A stretch of 64,000 nt of DNA from Leptospira barantonii (GCF_002811925.1 NZ_NPDS01000002.1:558001-622000); one strand, 5' to 3'. Counted from the stretch's first letter, positions 20,405-37,941 are shown. Notes: generated from the letters alone by a model not told the origin. Numbers and translations: made by a program.

Positions 20405-20947
20405 ATGAAATCAAATTACCAAATTCTCGAATACATGGGAAAAAAACCGCAGATCCACGAATCCGTTTTTTTGGCTCCGGGTTCGCAGGTCGTCGGAGAC
20501 GTAGTGATCGGGAAAAATTCTTCCATCTGGTTTCAAACCTTGGTTCGAGGAGACGTGAACTACATTCGGATTGGGGAGAATGTAAACATTCAGGATCTTA
20601 CGGTCATTCACGTCGCGCGTGACGTATATCCGGTCGAGATCGGGAATAACGTGTCGATCGGTCACCGCGCGACGATTCACGGATGTAAGCTCAAGGACAA
20701 CTCCTTTGTGGGAATGTGCGCGACTTTGATGGACGACGTGGAAGTCGGGGAGTTCGCGTTTATCGGCGCTGGCGCTCTTGTGACTCCCGGAAAAAAAATT
20801 CCTCCCGGAGTTCTTGTGATGGGTTCGCCCGGAAAAATCGTGCGGGATATCACCGATAAGGAACGGGAAATCATCACTCGTACCACCGGAAATTATATCA
20901 AATACAAAGAGAACTACTTGCAGGATCCGTTTTATTCCAGAAGTTGA
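20405..20947 (+). CDS. Gamma carbonic anhydrase-like hexapeptide protein
   Basis: 180 residues of left-handed beta-helix repeats: [43 protein letters not shown]. The three metal-ligand histidines of the gamma-CA/YrdA/PaaY family appear in IHVAR, IGHRA and IHGC. Relatives bind zinc or iron; some hydrate CO2, others act on acyl-CoA thioesters. The ATG follows a strong AGGGAAGGA site. The next gene is about 75 bases downstream in the same direction. Confidence 0.88.
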   Translation: MKSNYQILEYMGKKPQIHESVFLAPGSQVVGDVVIGKNSSIWFQTLVRGDVNYIRIGENVNIQDLTVIHVARDVYPVEIGNNVSIGHRATIHGCKLKDNSFVGMCATLMDDVEVGEFAFIGAGALVTPGKKIPPGVLVMGSPGKIVRDITDKEREIITRTTGNYIKYKENYLQDPFYSRS

Positions 20948-21021
20948 ATGAATGGAAGAATGGTAGACGGAACCCTTGTTTTGAACATTAAAGATCTTTC
21001 CTATACACAAAGGAATTGAAT

Positions 21022-22095
<1,074 letters not shown>

Positions 22096-22143
22096 GAAAT
22101 TTTTAGAGAATTCTAAACCGCCCAAAAGTGCGTCCTGCTGTAA

Positions 22144-22230
<87 letters not shown>

Positions 22231-22258
22231 AACCCTTGTAATAGGTAGGAAAACAGAA

Positions 22259-23188
22259 ATGAAAGCTAAGAGTATTTTAGAAACGATCGGGAACACTCCC
22301 CATGTAAAAATCAATCGCTTGTACAACACAAAGAGCGAGGTCTACGTAAAATTAGAAAGATCGAACCCAGGTGGATCCATTAAGGATCGTATCGCTCTTT
22401 CTATGATCGAAGACGCGGAGAAATCCGGAAAACTGACGAAAGACAGCATTATCGTAGAACCAACTTCCGGTAATACCGGAATCGGTCTTGCGCTCGTCGC
22501 GGCCGTTAAGGGATACAAACTTCTCTTAGTAATGCCTGAGTCTATGAGTATTGAAAGAAGAAGAATCATGGCGGCTTACGGAGCGGAATTCGAACTCACT
22601 CCGAGAGAAAAGGGAATGCCGGGTGCGATTGAAAAGGCAAAACAAATCGTAGCGGAAAATCCAAAAGCATGGATGCCACAACAGTTCGAAAACGAAGCAA
22701 ACATTAAAGTTCACGTTGAAACCACTGCGCAAGAAATTGCAAAAGATTTTCCGGACGGACTCGATTACGTAATCACTGGAGTAGGAACTGGAGGACATAT
22801 CACCGGTGTTGCTCAAGTTTTGAAGAAGAAGTTTCCAAATTTGAAAGTATTTGCAGTTGAGCCTGAGGCTTCTCCAGTGATCTCCGGCGGAAAGCCTGGA
22901 CCACACCCGATCCAAGGGATTGGAGCAGGTTTTATTCCTAAGAACCTTCACACGGATCTTTTGGACGGAACAATTCAAGTGAGCAAAGACGAAGCGTTTG
23001 AATATGCGCAAAGAGCGGCTAAAGAAGAAGGTCTTTTTATCGGGGTTTCTTCCGGCGCGTCTCTCGCGGCTGTTGCGAAAAAGTTATCTGAGATTCCGGA
23101 AGGATCGAAAGTATTAACTTTTTCTTATGATACTGGAGAAAGATATCTTTCTATCGAAGGACTTTTCCCGGTTCCTGCAAACGCATAA
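22259..23188 (+). CDS. cysK: Cysteine synthase A
   Basis: 309 residues, PLP-dependent O-acetylserine sulfhydrylase making cysteine from sulfide. The PLP lysine is in [11 protein letters not shown], the substrate loop is [11 protein letters not shown], the phosphate cup is [12 protein letters not shown], and the C-terminal serine region is GVSSGAS. The final residues (FPVPANA) do not show the terminal Ile needed to dock into serine acetyltransferase complexes, as expected for CysK itself. Own promoter and a very strong terminator, so monocistronic. Confidence 0.96.
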   Translation: MKAKSILETIGNTPHVKINRLYNTKSEVYVKLERSNPGGSIKDRIALSMIEDAEKSGKLTKDSIIVEPTSGNTGIGLALVAAVKGYKLLLVMPESMSIERRRIMAAYGAEFELTPREKGMPGAIEKAKQIVAENPKAWMPQQFENEANIKVHVETTAQEIAKDFPDGLDYVITGVGTGGHITGVAQVLKKKFPNLKVFAVEPEASPVISGGKPGPHPIQGIGAGFIPKNLHTDLLDGTIQVSKDEAFEYAQRAAKEEGLFIGVSSGASLAAVAKKLSEIPEGSKVLTFSYDTGERYLSIEGLFPVPANA

Positions 23189-23225
23189 GAGAATTTTTTT
23201 TTGATCTAAATTTTCTCCACTGGAA

Positions 23226-23258
23226 CCCTGGAGCGGTTAAGCCGCTCCAGGGTTTTTT
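23226..23258 (+). terminator. Strong rho-independent terminator of cysK
   Basis: Perfect 11-bp stem CCCTGGAGCGG / CCGCTCCAGGG with a 5-base loop, followed by TTTTTT, 38 bases after the cysK stop. Confidence 0.95.
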
Positions 23259-23425
23259 ATTAGATTTGTGATTTTGAATTTAACCTTTCTTTTCCTTTCA
23301 TAACGTTGAGTCGAAAGCTCGTTCTGACTCAAAACATGGATCGATTGGAATCGCCTTTTTGAAACGATCTTGTTTGTGGTATTCGTTCGTGAGTTTTTAA
23401 GAAAAGTTTCGTTTGATCGTTGGTC

Positions 23426-23968
23426 TCAATGGTCGGGAAACCAATCTCTGTAATCTAAAGTGAGAAATAACGAATCGGGTTCGCATCGAAGTCTTCGGAC
23501 CACCTTGTTATTTAAAAGATCGAGGTCGAGGATATAGCCGTACTTACTGTGAAAGGTGGGAACTCCCGCATTCAAAGTGTCCACTATAGAGTTTCCGACC
23601 CCTAGATCCTCCAACCATAAAAGATAATTAAAAAGATAACAACGAGAAACCCCGTGCGCTTGGGCCAAGGCGCCAAAAAGAGTCCAGCTACCGGTACTCA
23701 AACGAACATTCACCCGTCTCATTTTTGTTTGGCCGGAACTCGGCTGATACAAAGTCTTTCCCGCTTTAGTGCCCAAACGTTCCAATGCTGAAAGATATTT
23801 ACCGTATGTTCTCAACATTTCGGGAATTTTCTTCGGAAGCCTGCGCACTTCTTTTTCACTAAACCGAATCCATGTTTTTTCCGGAATCAACAAGGTCACG
23901 GTTTCGAGACAATTTTCTTGCAACCGAGAAGAAATCACACGATCGGAATTTAACAATAAGAATCCCAT
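23426..23968 (-). CDS. DUF1564 family protein (Leptospira-specific)
   Basis: 180 residues. Recognised from memory as the leptospiral DUF1564 family by [66 protein letters not shown] and LDYRDWF. Families of this type occur in several copies per Leptospira genome; function is unknown. The middle part, with a basic strand followed by [12 protein letters not shown], could be a ribbon-helix-helix-like DNA-binding segment, which is inference. The flanking DNA is AT-rich and gene-poor, as often around these accessory genes. Confidence 0.8.
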   Translation of the reverse strand: MGFLLLNSDRVISSRLQENCLETVTLLIPEKTWIRFSEKEVRRLPKKIPEMLRTYGKYLSALERLGTKAGKTLYQPSSGQTKMRRVNVRLSTGSWTLFGALAQAHGVSRCYLFNYLLWLEDLGVGNSIVDTLNAGVPTFHSKYGYILDLDLLNNKVVRRLRCEPDSLFLTLDYRDWFPDH

Positions 23969-24333
23969 ATCTTAAACGGTTCTCGAAAGTTTTCGAACAA
24001 ATCGGTTTTCGAAACCGAAAGAGTTAAAAAATTCTTAAAATAGAATTTAATTTCTCACATTCACAAGAGACAAAGGCATGCTAAAACAAACAAAAAACAA
24101 ACAAAACCGAATCCACGAAGAACGCAAAACAAACGAATCGGAAAATGACTTGGACAAAGAAAGGCAACACGGAACAAAACCGACAAAACCATAAATAAAC
24201 AAATGTTCACAAAAGTGCAACCATACAAGAAATGATAAAATCAAACAAGCCCCAACTATTCAAAAGTTTGATGTCCTATTAATAAAATCGAATAGTCCTT
24301 GCCTCAAAATTTCGAATCTGAAAATTTCGGTCT
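23969..24333. other. 365-base gap with a strand-biased A-rich, T-poor tract
   Basis: From about 24070 to 24240 the plus strand is strongly enriched in A and C and poor in T. The tract contains a small open frame, ATG 24078 to TAA 24192-24194, for a 38-residue Lys/Gln/Asn/Glu-rich peptide (MLKQTKNKQNRIHEER and onward), behind AAAGG placed very close to the ATG. No homology recognised; it could be coding by chance because of the composition. The rest holds the DUF1564 upstream region. Confidence 0.35.
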
Positions 24334-25182
24334 ATGTGGAACAAAAATGCGATCTTAAATCGAATACAAAAATTAAACCCCGAGAAGGACTATCACCAGA
24401 TTTCCTTTTTATCCGGGAGCTACGACTTTCCCAGAGACATTGAAATTTCATTAGCATTAGCATTCTTTAAAACGTTTGCGATCCCTTCCATCGCCAAAAT
24501 TTTAGATAAAACCAAACAGTTCGAAAATTACGGACAAAAACGATATGATGATACCGCGATCCTTCTTGCGGAATTTTTAGAAAACGGAACCGATTCGCCC
24601 AACGGAAAAGAAGCGATCCGAAGACTCAATCAGATCCATAAAGATTACGAAATCGCAAATTCCGATTTCCTATATACTCTCAGCACCTTCGTCTACGAAC
24701 CGGTTCGATGGAATCTTCGTTTCGGATGGAGAAGGGGAAGCCAAAAGGAAAAACTCGCGAACTACTACATGTGGAGAAACGTTGGAAAGCTCATGAACAT
24801 CAAGGATCTTCCGAACGACTACGATTCTTTCGAAACTTGGAATCGTAAGTTCGAGGTCGAGAATTTCAAACGAACACCCGAAAGCGAACGACTGGGACAA
24901 GCGACTCTTCATATTCTTGCAGGAAGAATTCCGAACATACCCGGTGCGCGCACTCTCATCTATCACGCGCTCTTCAGTTTGATGGAAGCTCCTCTCAGAG
25001 ACGCGATGGGATTTCCGAATCCGAACCGAACGATTGAAATTCTCACCTTAATCGTTTTTAAAACACGAGCGCTCATCTTGAAAACGATTTGGCCGGCACG
25101 AACCAAACCTTATCTCGTGACAAAACGGAAAAACCCAACCTACAAAAGCGGATATTTGATTGAAAACCTGGGCCCGAACTAA
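24334..25182 (+). CDS. Oxygenase-like protein of the MpaB family
   Basis: 282 residues with the signature run of MpaB/DUF2236-related proteins: YGQKRYDDTAILLAEFLENG, RRLNQIHKDYEIANSDFLYTLS, then FVYEPVRWNLRFGWR. Relatives include ER-bound fungal oxygenase MpaB and the haem-dependent latex-clearing rubber oxygenases. Conserved His in NQIHKDY and Arg in RFGWRRG fit a haem pocket. No signal peptide, so cytoplasmic or peripheral; a late hydrophobic helix (about 228-243) may touch the membrane. Ends 13 bases before topA. Substrate unknown. Confidence 0.72.
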   Translation: MWNKNAILNRIQKLNPEKDYHQISFLSGSYDFPRDIEISLALAFFKTFAIPSIAKILDKTKQFENYGQKRYDDTAILLAEFLENGTDSPNGKEAIRRLNQIHKDYEIANSDFLYTLSTFVYEPVRWNLRFGWRRGSQKEKLANYYMWRNVGKLMNIKDLPNDYDSFETWNRKFEVENFKRTPESERLGQATLHILAGRIPNIPGARTLIYHALFSLMEAPLRDAMGFPNPNRTIEILTLIVFKTRALILKTIWPARTKPYLVTKRKNPTYKSGYLIENLGPN

Positions 25183-25195
25183 ACCCTAAAGATCG

Positions 25196-27055
25196 GTGTC
25201 CTTTCTTTTAATCGTCGAATCTCCTTCCAAAGCGAAAACCATAAGCGGTTATTTAGGCAAAGAATTTAGAATTCTCGCGACCCTCGGGCACGTAGCCGAT
25301 CTTCCCAAAACGACCTTGGGTTTGGATCTCAAAAACGATTTCGAACCGGAATACGTCGTATTGCCGGGAAAGAAAAAAGTTCTTTCCGAAATCGTAAAAG
25401 CCGCTAAAGAATCCGAAAAAATTTTCCTGGCTACCGATCCGGATCGGGAGGGAGAATTCATCAGCGCCTATCTTCGCGATAGAATCAAAAAGAAATCCAA
25501 CGTATATCGGATACGTTTCACGGAAATCACACGCGATGTGATTTTGGAAACATTAAAGAATCCTGATGCGATTCGCGAATCCCTCGTAGACGCTCAAAAA
25601 ACACGGAGAATCGGGGATCGATTGATCGGATATTTCGTCAGTCCCGTTCTCTGGAAAGAAATCGGGCCGGGACTTTCGGCGGGAAGGGTGCAATCCGTAG
25701 CGCTCAAATGGATTTGCGATCGGGAAGAGGAGATTTGCAACTTTCATGCGGAAGTATATTATAATATTCTACTTCATATAAAAGATAAAAATGGAATCGA
25801 AGGACTCTTTCAAAGAAACGGAGAACGCATTTTTTCCGAACAAAAAGCAAAAGACATTTTAGAAAACGTTCAAAAACAAAAAATACTTAAGATCAGCGAC
25901 AAAAAAGAATCCTTCGGGAAGAATTCTCCACCACCTCCGTTTCAAACCGCGAGCCTGCAGCAGGAAGCGTTTCGAAGATATCAATTCTCCTCTAAAAAAA
26001 CGATGAGCCTGGCGCAGAGATTGTATGAAGGAGTGGATCACGGAAACGGAAAAAGAGAAGGGCTGATCACTTATATGAGAACGGATTCCGCTCGTATGAG
26101 CGCGGACTTTATCGATAAGGCCCGGTCCTGGATTCTATCGAACCTCGGTGAACGATTTTCAAACGGACCGGGCCCCGGCTCGATTCGAAAAAAGAAAAAA
26201 ACGACTCAAAAAATCCAAGATGCACACGAAGCGGTTCGTATCACCGATCCATTCTTAACGCCCAATGAGGCCAAAAGATTCTTAACAAAGGAAGAAGGAC
26301 TTTTATACGAACTGATCTGGAAACGAACGATCGCATCCATTCTACCGCCGGAAGAATTCTTAAAAATCGAATATTCGATCGGGATCGACGGAGAAATCTT
26401 CGGACTCGAAACGAAAAAGACTTTGTTCGAAGGTTTCAAAATATTAAACGAAGTGGACTCGAAACCGATTCCCGTTTGGGAAAAGGGAGAATCCGTTTCT
26501 TTGGAAAACTCCGAGCTCGAAAAGAAACAAACAGAACCGCCTTCTCGTTATACGGAAGGATCGTTAGTTGCAAAGCTCGAAAAAGAAGGAATCGGCCGAC
26601 CTTCCACGTATGCGACCGTTTCGGAAACGCTTCTCAAACGGAAATACGTCGATCAGGAAAAGAAATTCTTTCTTCCGCTTCCTTTGGGTGAGAAGGTCAA
26701 TTTCTTTCTGCAAACGAGCTTTGGAGATCTTTTTCGGGAAAAATTCACGGCGGAACTCGAGTCGGATCTGGATCGAATCGAAAAAAACGAGGCGGATAGT
26801 CTTTCCATATTAAACCGACTTTGGTCGGATTTGCAGATTCGAATTCAAAACAGCAAATCTTCCGCCGTAGTATTTCGTAAAGAATGGGCCGTTACGAGAC
26901 AAAAGAAGAAAGAAACCGGTTGGGGAACCTGCCCATTGTGTAGGGAAGGAACGCTCCAAAAGAAAAGAACCTCCAAAAAGAAGGAGTTTTATCAGTGCAG
27001 TCGCTTTCCAGATTGTGAATATGTCAGCTATGAACTCGGGAACGCTTCCTCCTAA
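25196..27055 (+). CDS. topA: DNA topoisomerase I (type IA), short form
   Basis: 619 residues from GTG 25196. TOPRIM domain [14 protein letters not shown] with DPDREGEFI; catalytic tyrosine in [26 protein letters not shown] and [11 protein letters not shown] are class IA signatures. Only one C-terminal zinc ribbon (CPLC then CSRFPDC) is present, against three in E. coli, so the enzyme is short. It relaxes negative supercoils. There is no clear ribosome site. The short form may be a second type IA enzyme of the organism rather than the main one; that needs the full genome. Confidence 0.93.
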   Translation: MSFLLIVESPSKAKTISGYLGKEFRILATLGHVADLPKTTLGLDLKNDFEPEYVVLPGKKKVLSEIVKAAKESEKIFLATDPDREGEFISAYLRDRIKKKSNVYRIRFTEITRDVILETLKNPDAIRESLVDAQKTRRIGDRLIGYFVSPVLWKEIGPGLSAGRVQSVALKWICDREEEICNFHAEVYYNILLHIKDKNGIEGLFQRNGERIFSEQKAKDILENVQKQKILKISDKKESFGKNSPPPPFQTASLQQEAFRRYQFSSKKTMSLAQRLYEGVDHGNGKREGLITYMRTDSARMSADFIDKARSWILSNLGERFSNGPGPGSIRKKKKTTQKIQDAHEAVRITDPFLTPNEAKRFLTKEEGLLYELIWKRTIASILPPEEFLKIEYSIGIDGEIFGLETKKTLFEGFKILNEVDSKPIPVWEKGESVSLENSELEKKQTEPPSRYTEGSLVAKLEKEGIGRPSTYATVSETLLKRKYVDQEKKFFLPLPLGEKVNFFLQTSFGDLFREKFTAELESDLDRIEKNEADSLSILNRLWSDLQIRIQNSKSSAVVFRKEWAVTRQKKKETGWGTCPLCREGTLQKKRTSKKKEFYQCSRFPDCEYVSYELGNASS

Positions 27056-27601
27056 AGCATCTTTTACGTTCCTTGCTTACTTCCTAAGCTAAGAACCCAC
27101 AAAAGACCTGCCTTCACTTTCGGCATAAATCTCTTTACGACCTTTCTACGTTTTAAATTTCGAACGATTCCGTGTAGTGCGGGCATCTGCGAAAACCTTC
27201 CTCATTTCCATTTGATTTTTTAAACGATCGTTTGTATAATTCTTAGATAGGATGCGCTTTCGAGGATCGAAATCGATTTTGTTTTTAAGCAACAAGCCGA
27301 TGAAAAACGAAATCCCTTTTTAAGTTCCGCACGGATTGCCCTTTTTTTAAAGAACAAAAACGTATGCGTTTCGTTTTTAGGAAGAAATAAATTCAAAAAA
27401 TAGAATATTCTAAAAACATGGAATTCAAAACGAGTTCGCATTAATTTTTTATCTCTATTTTAAAAAATTTATTTATTTTTTATTTAGCAGGCGTCGTATA
27501 GGTTATAGAGAAACAAAAAGTTTCTTAGCCGTTCCTCAAAGAAGTTTTTCTCTGATCCTCGGCATTAAGCAAAAACAAACAAAAAAATCGAGGTTTCAAT
27601 C
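27056..27601. other. 546-base gap after topA with an isolated promoter
   Basis: No convincing protein gene. It holds a well-formed promoter at 27212-27240 (separate entry), a very AT-rich stretch (27440-27485) and a small hairpin AGAAAC-5-GTTTCT at 27509-27525 about 75 bases before the next start. It is either the long leader of the downstream small exported protein or an unrecognised small RNA. Confidence 0.45.
27212..27240 (+). promoter_or_regulatory. Candidate sigma-70 promoter with palindrome in the spacer
   Basis: TTGATT, exactly 17 bases, then the consensus TATAAT. The spacer carries the perfect 12-base palindrome AAACGATCGTTT (27222-27233), well placed for a repressor. The nearest rightward gene starts 360 bases further on. 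Confidence 0.45.
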
Positions 27602-27937
27602 ATGAACACTAACAAAATGATTTCTGTAGTTTCCCTTTTAGGCTTTCTGGCAGCAAGTTCCGTTTTCGCGGTCTCCGAAGATGTCGAAGATCAGCTCTTG
27701 GAAAAAGCAATCGTAGAAAGTGCAGTGACAAAAGAACAAAAAACCGCAGTGGGTAATTATTTGAGAGCGGTTGCTCATCAAAAAGCTCATAGAGCGGAAG
27801 AATTGAGAGAACTTGCAAGCAGATCTACCGGCGGTAAATTTCTCGCAAGCAACGCTCAATCTCAAAAATACATCAAACAAGCTCAAAGCTTAGAAAAAGA
27901 AAACGCAAGATACCAAGCGATTCTTCAAAGCTTCTAA
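27602..27937 (+). CDS. Small exported helical protein, unknown function
   Basis: 111 residues. Signal peptide MNTNKMISVVSLLGFLAASSVFA with an A-x-A-like cleavage site; the mature ~88 residues are almost entirely predicted helix, rich in Ala, Glu, Lys and Gln (VTKEQKTAVGNYLRAVAHQKAHRAEELREL). No cysteine after the signal, so not a lipoprotein; periplasmic or released. The ribosome site GAGG lies 6-10 bases before the ATG. It is monocistronic with a strong terminator, suggesting high expression. Recognised only as an uncharacterised leptospiral-type protein. Confidence 0.82.
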   Translation: MNTNKMISVVSLLGFLAASSVFAVSEDVEDQLLEKAIVESAVTKEQKTAVGNYLRAVAHQKAHRAEELRELASRSTGGKFLASNAQSQKYIKQAQSLEKENARYQAILQSF

Positions 27938-27965
27938 TTTTCAAGTTTGATTTTTATGACTTGCG

Positions 27966-27992
27966 AAAAGGCGCCCTGCGGGCGCCTTTTTT
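27966..27992 (+). terminator. Rho-independent terminator of the small exported protein gene
   Basis: 11-bp stem AAAAGGCGCCC / GGGCGCCTTTT with loop TGC and a continuing T run, 28 bases after the stop. Confidence 0.93.
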
Positions 27993-28060
27993 GTTGATAA
28001 ACAAATCCCCACAACACAACCAATCGCTCTGCAAAAAAGAAAACATTCGATCGTGAGTCG

Positions 28061-28483
28061 TTACGATTCAGTGCCGAATTTACTTTCGAGTAAGATCTTT
28101 AACTTGCCCAAATCCTTTTTGACCCAAGCCGCATCCTCTTCAAATTTTTCAGAAGTCATATCCGCAACTTTGAACAAAGAAAAAATGATCTCGCTTCCTT
28201 CTCCGTTGGGAATGATTCGTAGAGGATTTGCGATCTTCGTTCCGTCCGTTAGGATCACTGTGTGATCTAAGATTCCGTATTCATTCTCGGGCGTAAAGAT
28301 CGCTTTGAGAGTTCCTTGAGGAGCTTCGATGATCCATTCTCCCTTGGAACCGGGACGTATGGATTTGCAAAGTCCCGAAGCCCATTCGGGAAAGTTGGTC
28401 GGCTCGGAAAGAAATCGATATGCGGTTTTGCAAGCAACTCCGATCGATACACTGATGTGTTTGGTTTCTAAGACGGTTTTCAT
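28061..28483 (-). CDS. SRPBCC (START/polyketide-cyclase-like) domain protein
   Basis: 140 residues with an SRPBCC ligand-binding fold: ISVSIGVACKTAYRFLSEPTNFPEWASG at the N-terminus (the usual V-A-P-x-x-V-W/F helix followed by the W loop), central strands and a long C-terminal helix VKKDLGKLKILLES. Such proteins bind hydrophobic ligands; the ligand is unknown. It follows the ABC ATPase gene by 10 bases and is probably the last gene of that operon. Confidence 0.78.
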   Translation of the reverse strand: MKTVLETKHISVSIGVACKTAYRFLSEPTNFPEWASGLCKSIRPGSKGEWIIEAPQGTLKAIFTPENEYGILDHTVILTDGTKIANPLRIIPNGEGSEIIFSLFKVADMTSEKFEEDAAWVKKDLGKLKILLESKFGTES

Positions 28484-28493
28484 CGTCGCCTCT

Positions 28494-29291
28494 TTAGAAA
28501 GATTTTCTTTGCGGAATGACGGACCAGGTTCCGTTGATTCTATTTACCTGTAAGGATAGATCGTAAAGATTTTGGAGGTGATTCGGGGTAAAACATTCTT
28601 CGATCGGACCGGTGTGAATGACCTTGCCTTCTTTGAGAAGAACGGCCTTCGTATAAAACTCGGGAATCTCTTCGGGTCTATGCGTGATGTAAAGCGAAGT
28701 GAAATTTCTTTTGGAATGATATTCCTTTAAAAATCCTAAAAAGTCCTCTCTCGCGCTTAGATCCAGGGAAGAACAGGGTTCGTCCAAGATCAAAAGATCG
28801 GGTTCGCTCACAAGACTTCGCAGGAATAGGATCTTCTTTTTTTCTCCGGATGAAAGAGTGGAATAGAGTTGATCCTTTTTGGCGATCAAGTTCGCTTCTT
28901 TAAGAATTTGTAATGTCTTGGATTCTTCCTCGGGGCTCGGATCGCGGTAATATCCGATCGTATGAAAGAGTCCCGTTAATACGACATCCAATACGGTGAG
29001 TTTTCTTTGGAGGGAATTCTCCTGCTGAGAAGCGTCCAAAATTCCGATTCGTTTGCGCAGATCTTGAATCGCCGTTTCTCCGTATGTTTCGTGAAACAGA
29101 CGAATGGTTCCCGAAGTCGCCCAGATCATCCCGTAGATCAGGTTTACGATCGTACTTTTTCCGGCCCCGTTTCTTCCTAATAGAACGCAGTGTTCGTTTT
29201 CCGAAATTTCGAAACTGACCCGATCTAGAATTATCTTTCCGGCGGGCTTATAACTGATTTCCTCGACGGACAATAAGGAATCTTTATTCAA
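28494..29291 (-). CDS. ABC transporter ATP-binding protein (no adjacent permease)
   Basis: 265 residues, one nucleotide-binding domain. Walker A GRNGAGKST, Q-loop region near GILDASQQEN, signature LSSGEKKKILFLRSL, Walker B LLILDEPCSSLD and switch His in YITHRPEEIPEF. The ending with TH-x-x-E-E-I-P and the general form resemble ModF/PhrA-like stand-alone ATPases rather than a transporter subunit; no permease gene is adjacent. It lies 6 bases after the HDOD gene. Confidence 0.88.
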   Translation of the reverse strand: MNKDSLLSVEEISYKPAGKIILDRVSFEISENEHCVLLGRNGAGKSTIVNLIYGMIWATSGTIRLFHETYGETAIQDLRKRIGILDASQQENSLQRKLTVLDVVLTGLFHTIGYYRDPSPEEESKTLQILKEANLIAKKDQLYSTLSSGEKKKILFLRSLVSEPDLLILDEPCSSLDLSAREDFLGFLKEYHSKRNFTSLYITHRPEEIPEFYTKAVLLKEGKVIHTGPIEECFTPNHLQNLYDLSLQVNRINGTWSVIPQRKSF

Positions 29292-29297
29292 TAGAAT

Positions 29298-30803
<1,506 letters not shown>

Positions 30804-30811
30804 TTTCCCGG

Positions 30812-30842
<31 letters not shown>

Positions 30843-30912
30843 ACGGTTCCGCGGTTTGTCCGGGGGAGTTGGTATTCTTACAAATGGAATCGTTTGAATG
30901 TTGGAGGATACA

Positions 30913-31131
30913 ATGGTTTTGGTAAGAGAAACTGAGAATGAAATCGATCGACAATTGCGTTATTTTTTAGAGGAGAAATTGGAAGGAATCCTGGATGAGG
31001 CCCGCAAAGTAAAAAAACGGCGCCAGGAGGTGCTTCACGGCAAAAAGGCCGAGAAAGGGGTCGAGGAGGGCGCTCAAACGGGGGATTCCGAAGAGGATGA
31101 TCAATTGACTCTTTGGGAAGATCTGAGATGA
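30913..31131 (+). CDS. Small charged helical protein, unknown function
   Basis: 72 residues starting at ATG 30913, four bases after GGAGGA (an earlier in-frame ATG at 30898 precedes that site). It is predicted helical and very charged (RETENEIDRQLRYFLEEKLEGILDEARKVKKRR), ending in an acidic stretch with DDQLTLWEDLR. It is transcribed away from the HDOD gene. The stop overlaps a 42-codon open frame (31128-31256) as ATGA. No family recognised. Confidence 0.55.
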   Translation: MVLVRETENEIDRQLRYFLEEKLEGILDEARKVKKRRQEVLHGKKAEKGVEEGAQTGDSEEDDQLTLWEDLR

Positions 31132-31204
31132 GCCTGAATCTCAAACAATGCGAACATAATAAAAAAGATGGACAGTCCTGGAAGCAATTCTTAGGATTGA
31201 ACCA

Positions 31205-31459
31205 ATGGACAATAGCTTCTTTTCAGAAAGCGAAAACGGCCAAGGCTTCCCGGTAAAACGGGACATTCTCGATATCATGGATTCATATCGGTATATGAAT
31301 TCTTCCTATTTCTTTGATTTTCTTTCCGACGGACGCTGGGATCACGGTACCGGCTGGATTGAAAAGAATATGAGCGGAACCGATTGGTCAACCCGCTATG
31401 TTCCGGAGAGTATAGAGCGTTATAAGAAACAGACAAAACGTTCTAGAAAATCTCTTTAA
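31205..31459 (+). CDS. Small protein of unknown function
   Basis: 84 residues; aromatic- and Asp-rich (DSYRYMNSSYFFDFLSDGRWDHGTGW) with a basic C-terminal tail KKQTKRSRKSL. The ribosome site TTAGGA lies 8 bases before the ATG. It overlaps the last 52 bases of a 42-codon frame that is itself coupled to the gene before; only one of these two frames need be real, and this one looks more protein-like. A terminator follows about 180 bases downstream. Confidence 0.55.
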   Translation: MDNSFFSESENGQGFPVKRDILDIMDSYRYMNSSYFFDFLSDGRWDHGTGWIEKNMSGTDWSTRYVPESIERYKKQTKRSRKSL

Positions 31460-31636
31460 AGAAATATAGATCCTCGAAACGGTTTATGTTCTTGGTTTTC
31501 AAGGACGGTGAGCGTTTTATCTTCTGTTCTTTTTTGTTTTTCATCCTTAGATTCTTACTCACCTTCTTTTTATCTCAAAAATCTTCAGTGCCTTTTCTTT
31601 TCAGTTTAGAATCTAATCTCTTATCACTCGTACATA

Positions 31637-31664
31637 AAAAAAGGCGGAGTGATCCGCCTTTTTT
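31637..31664. terminator. Bidirectional rho-independent terminator
   Basis: 12-bp stem AAAAAAGGCGGA / TCCGCCTTTTTT with loop GTGA. It has an A run before and a T run after, so it can stop rightward transcription from the small genes and leftward transcription from the exported-protein gene, whose stop is 51 bases away. Confidence 0.88.
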
Positions 31665-31714
31665 GATACCGCCCGCGTAACGCGTCGATCATCGATTCGA
31701 TCCAAGAATTCTTC

Positions 31715-32563
31715 TTAGTTGAGGAGTTTGATGGTTCCTACGTCCATGAATCTTCTATAAACCAGTTTGTTTTTCTCTTTCAATGGATTGAAGATCAAAA
31801 CCACAACCTTGTTGTAAGTCAAATAACCCGGTCTGTATTCGGTGTAGTGATGAGACATGAGAGTTGTCTTATACTTCGCGCTATAGATCGTGTAGGTGTG
31901 TTTGTTCAAAGAATCGTGTGATTGTTTTTTCTTTTCGTCTTCGGTTTGATCCACGAAGTTGCTCAAAAGAACCTGATCTTTTTTAGGACCTTGTTCTCCG
32001 AAAATCGTAAACTCAAGCGCGTTCTCAGGATGATTCGTAAGATACGTAATGGTTTCGGTCAACGCAGGAATGGACATCTTTACCATTTCTCCGCGTGCAA
32101 TACGATCGTCGTAATCCTTCTTCGCTTTGTTGTATCTTTCCTCACCCCAAACCGCTTTGGATTCGAGTTTTTGAGGCATCAGATTTTGGAAGTTGATGAT
32201 AAGAGTGCTATTCTCAGAGTCGTATCCTCTCCATTTTGGAAAAGGAACCAGATCTCTTTTTTCTTGGTTCACCGCGCTCGTCTCGTTCACCGCTAAAATG
32301 TAAACGGAGAATTTTGCCGGATCGAAATCACGGTTTTCCATTTCCACCATTACATCCAGAAACTCTCCCTTACCGTTGTCCGAATGTCTGCGGAAGAAGG
32401 AAATGTTCTTAACCGAAAGACGCTCGTCGTAATAGGATAGGGGATAGTAGTCTGTTCCGCCGTCCTTTTTACTCGGATCGGGTTTTTCTGCGTTCTGGCT
32501 AAAGGTCGTTTGACCAACGAAAAGAAGTAGCAGGCAAACAGAGATTCTTAAAAAAGATTTCAT
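31715..32563 (-). CDS. Exported protein of unknown function
   Basis: 282 residues with a signal peptide (MKSFLRISVCLLLLFVGQTTFSQ, cleavage near FSQ). The mature domain has many beta strands and a conserved-looking centre (ENSTLIINFQNLMPQKLESKAVWGEERYNKA) and ends MDVGTIKLLN. No cysteine at the cleavage site, so probably periplasmic or outer-surface soluble. It resembles uncharacterised leptospiral exported proteins; no family name could be given. Monocistronic: a gap of 89 bases separates it from panD. Confidence 0.78.
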   Translation of the reverse strand: MKSFLRISVCLLLLFVGQTTFSQNAEKPDPSKKDGGTDYYPLSYYDERLSVKNISFFRRHSDNGKGEFLDVMVEMENRDFDPAKFSVYILAVNETSAVNQEKRDLVPFPKWRGYDSENSTLIINFQNLMPQKLESKAVWGEERYNKAKKDYDDRIARGEMVKMSIPALTETITYLTNHPENALEFTIFGEQGPKKDQVLLSNFVDQTEDEKKKQSHDSLNKHTYTIYSAKYKTTLMSHHYTEYRPGYLTYNKVVVLIFNPLKEKNKLVYRRFMDVGTIKLLN

Positions 32564-32652
32564 AGTTATTCTGGTCCGATGGAATTCTTACTAATTTATA
32601 TCGGTCTTTGAAAGCCGGAAATTAGTTCGTGAAAGTCGTTTTTTGGTAAAAA

Positions 32653-33003
<351 letters not shown>

Positions 33004-33016
33004 CTTAGGGGTCCCG

Positions 33017-33558
<542 letters not shown>

Positions 33559-33561
33559 CTT

Positions 33562-34227
<666 letters not shown>

Positions 34228-34290
34228 AATCCGTTTTTATCCTCAAGAGAAATCCTCGGTTCTACCGATTTGTTAGGTAGAGGTCTCAGA

Positions 34291-36342
<2,052 letters not shown>

Positions 36343-36345
36343 TCG

Positions 36346-37941
<1,596 letters not shown>

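Noticed and set aside
31486..31680. 64-codon hydrophobic frame
   Set aside because: It reads straight through the bidirectional terminator and ends in the downstream gap; low-complexity T-rich DNA explains it.
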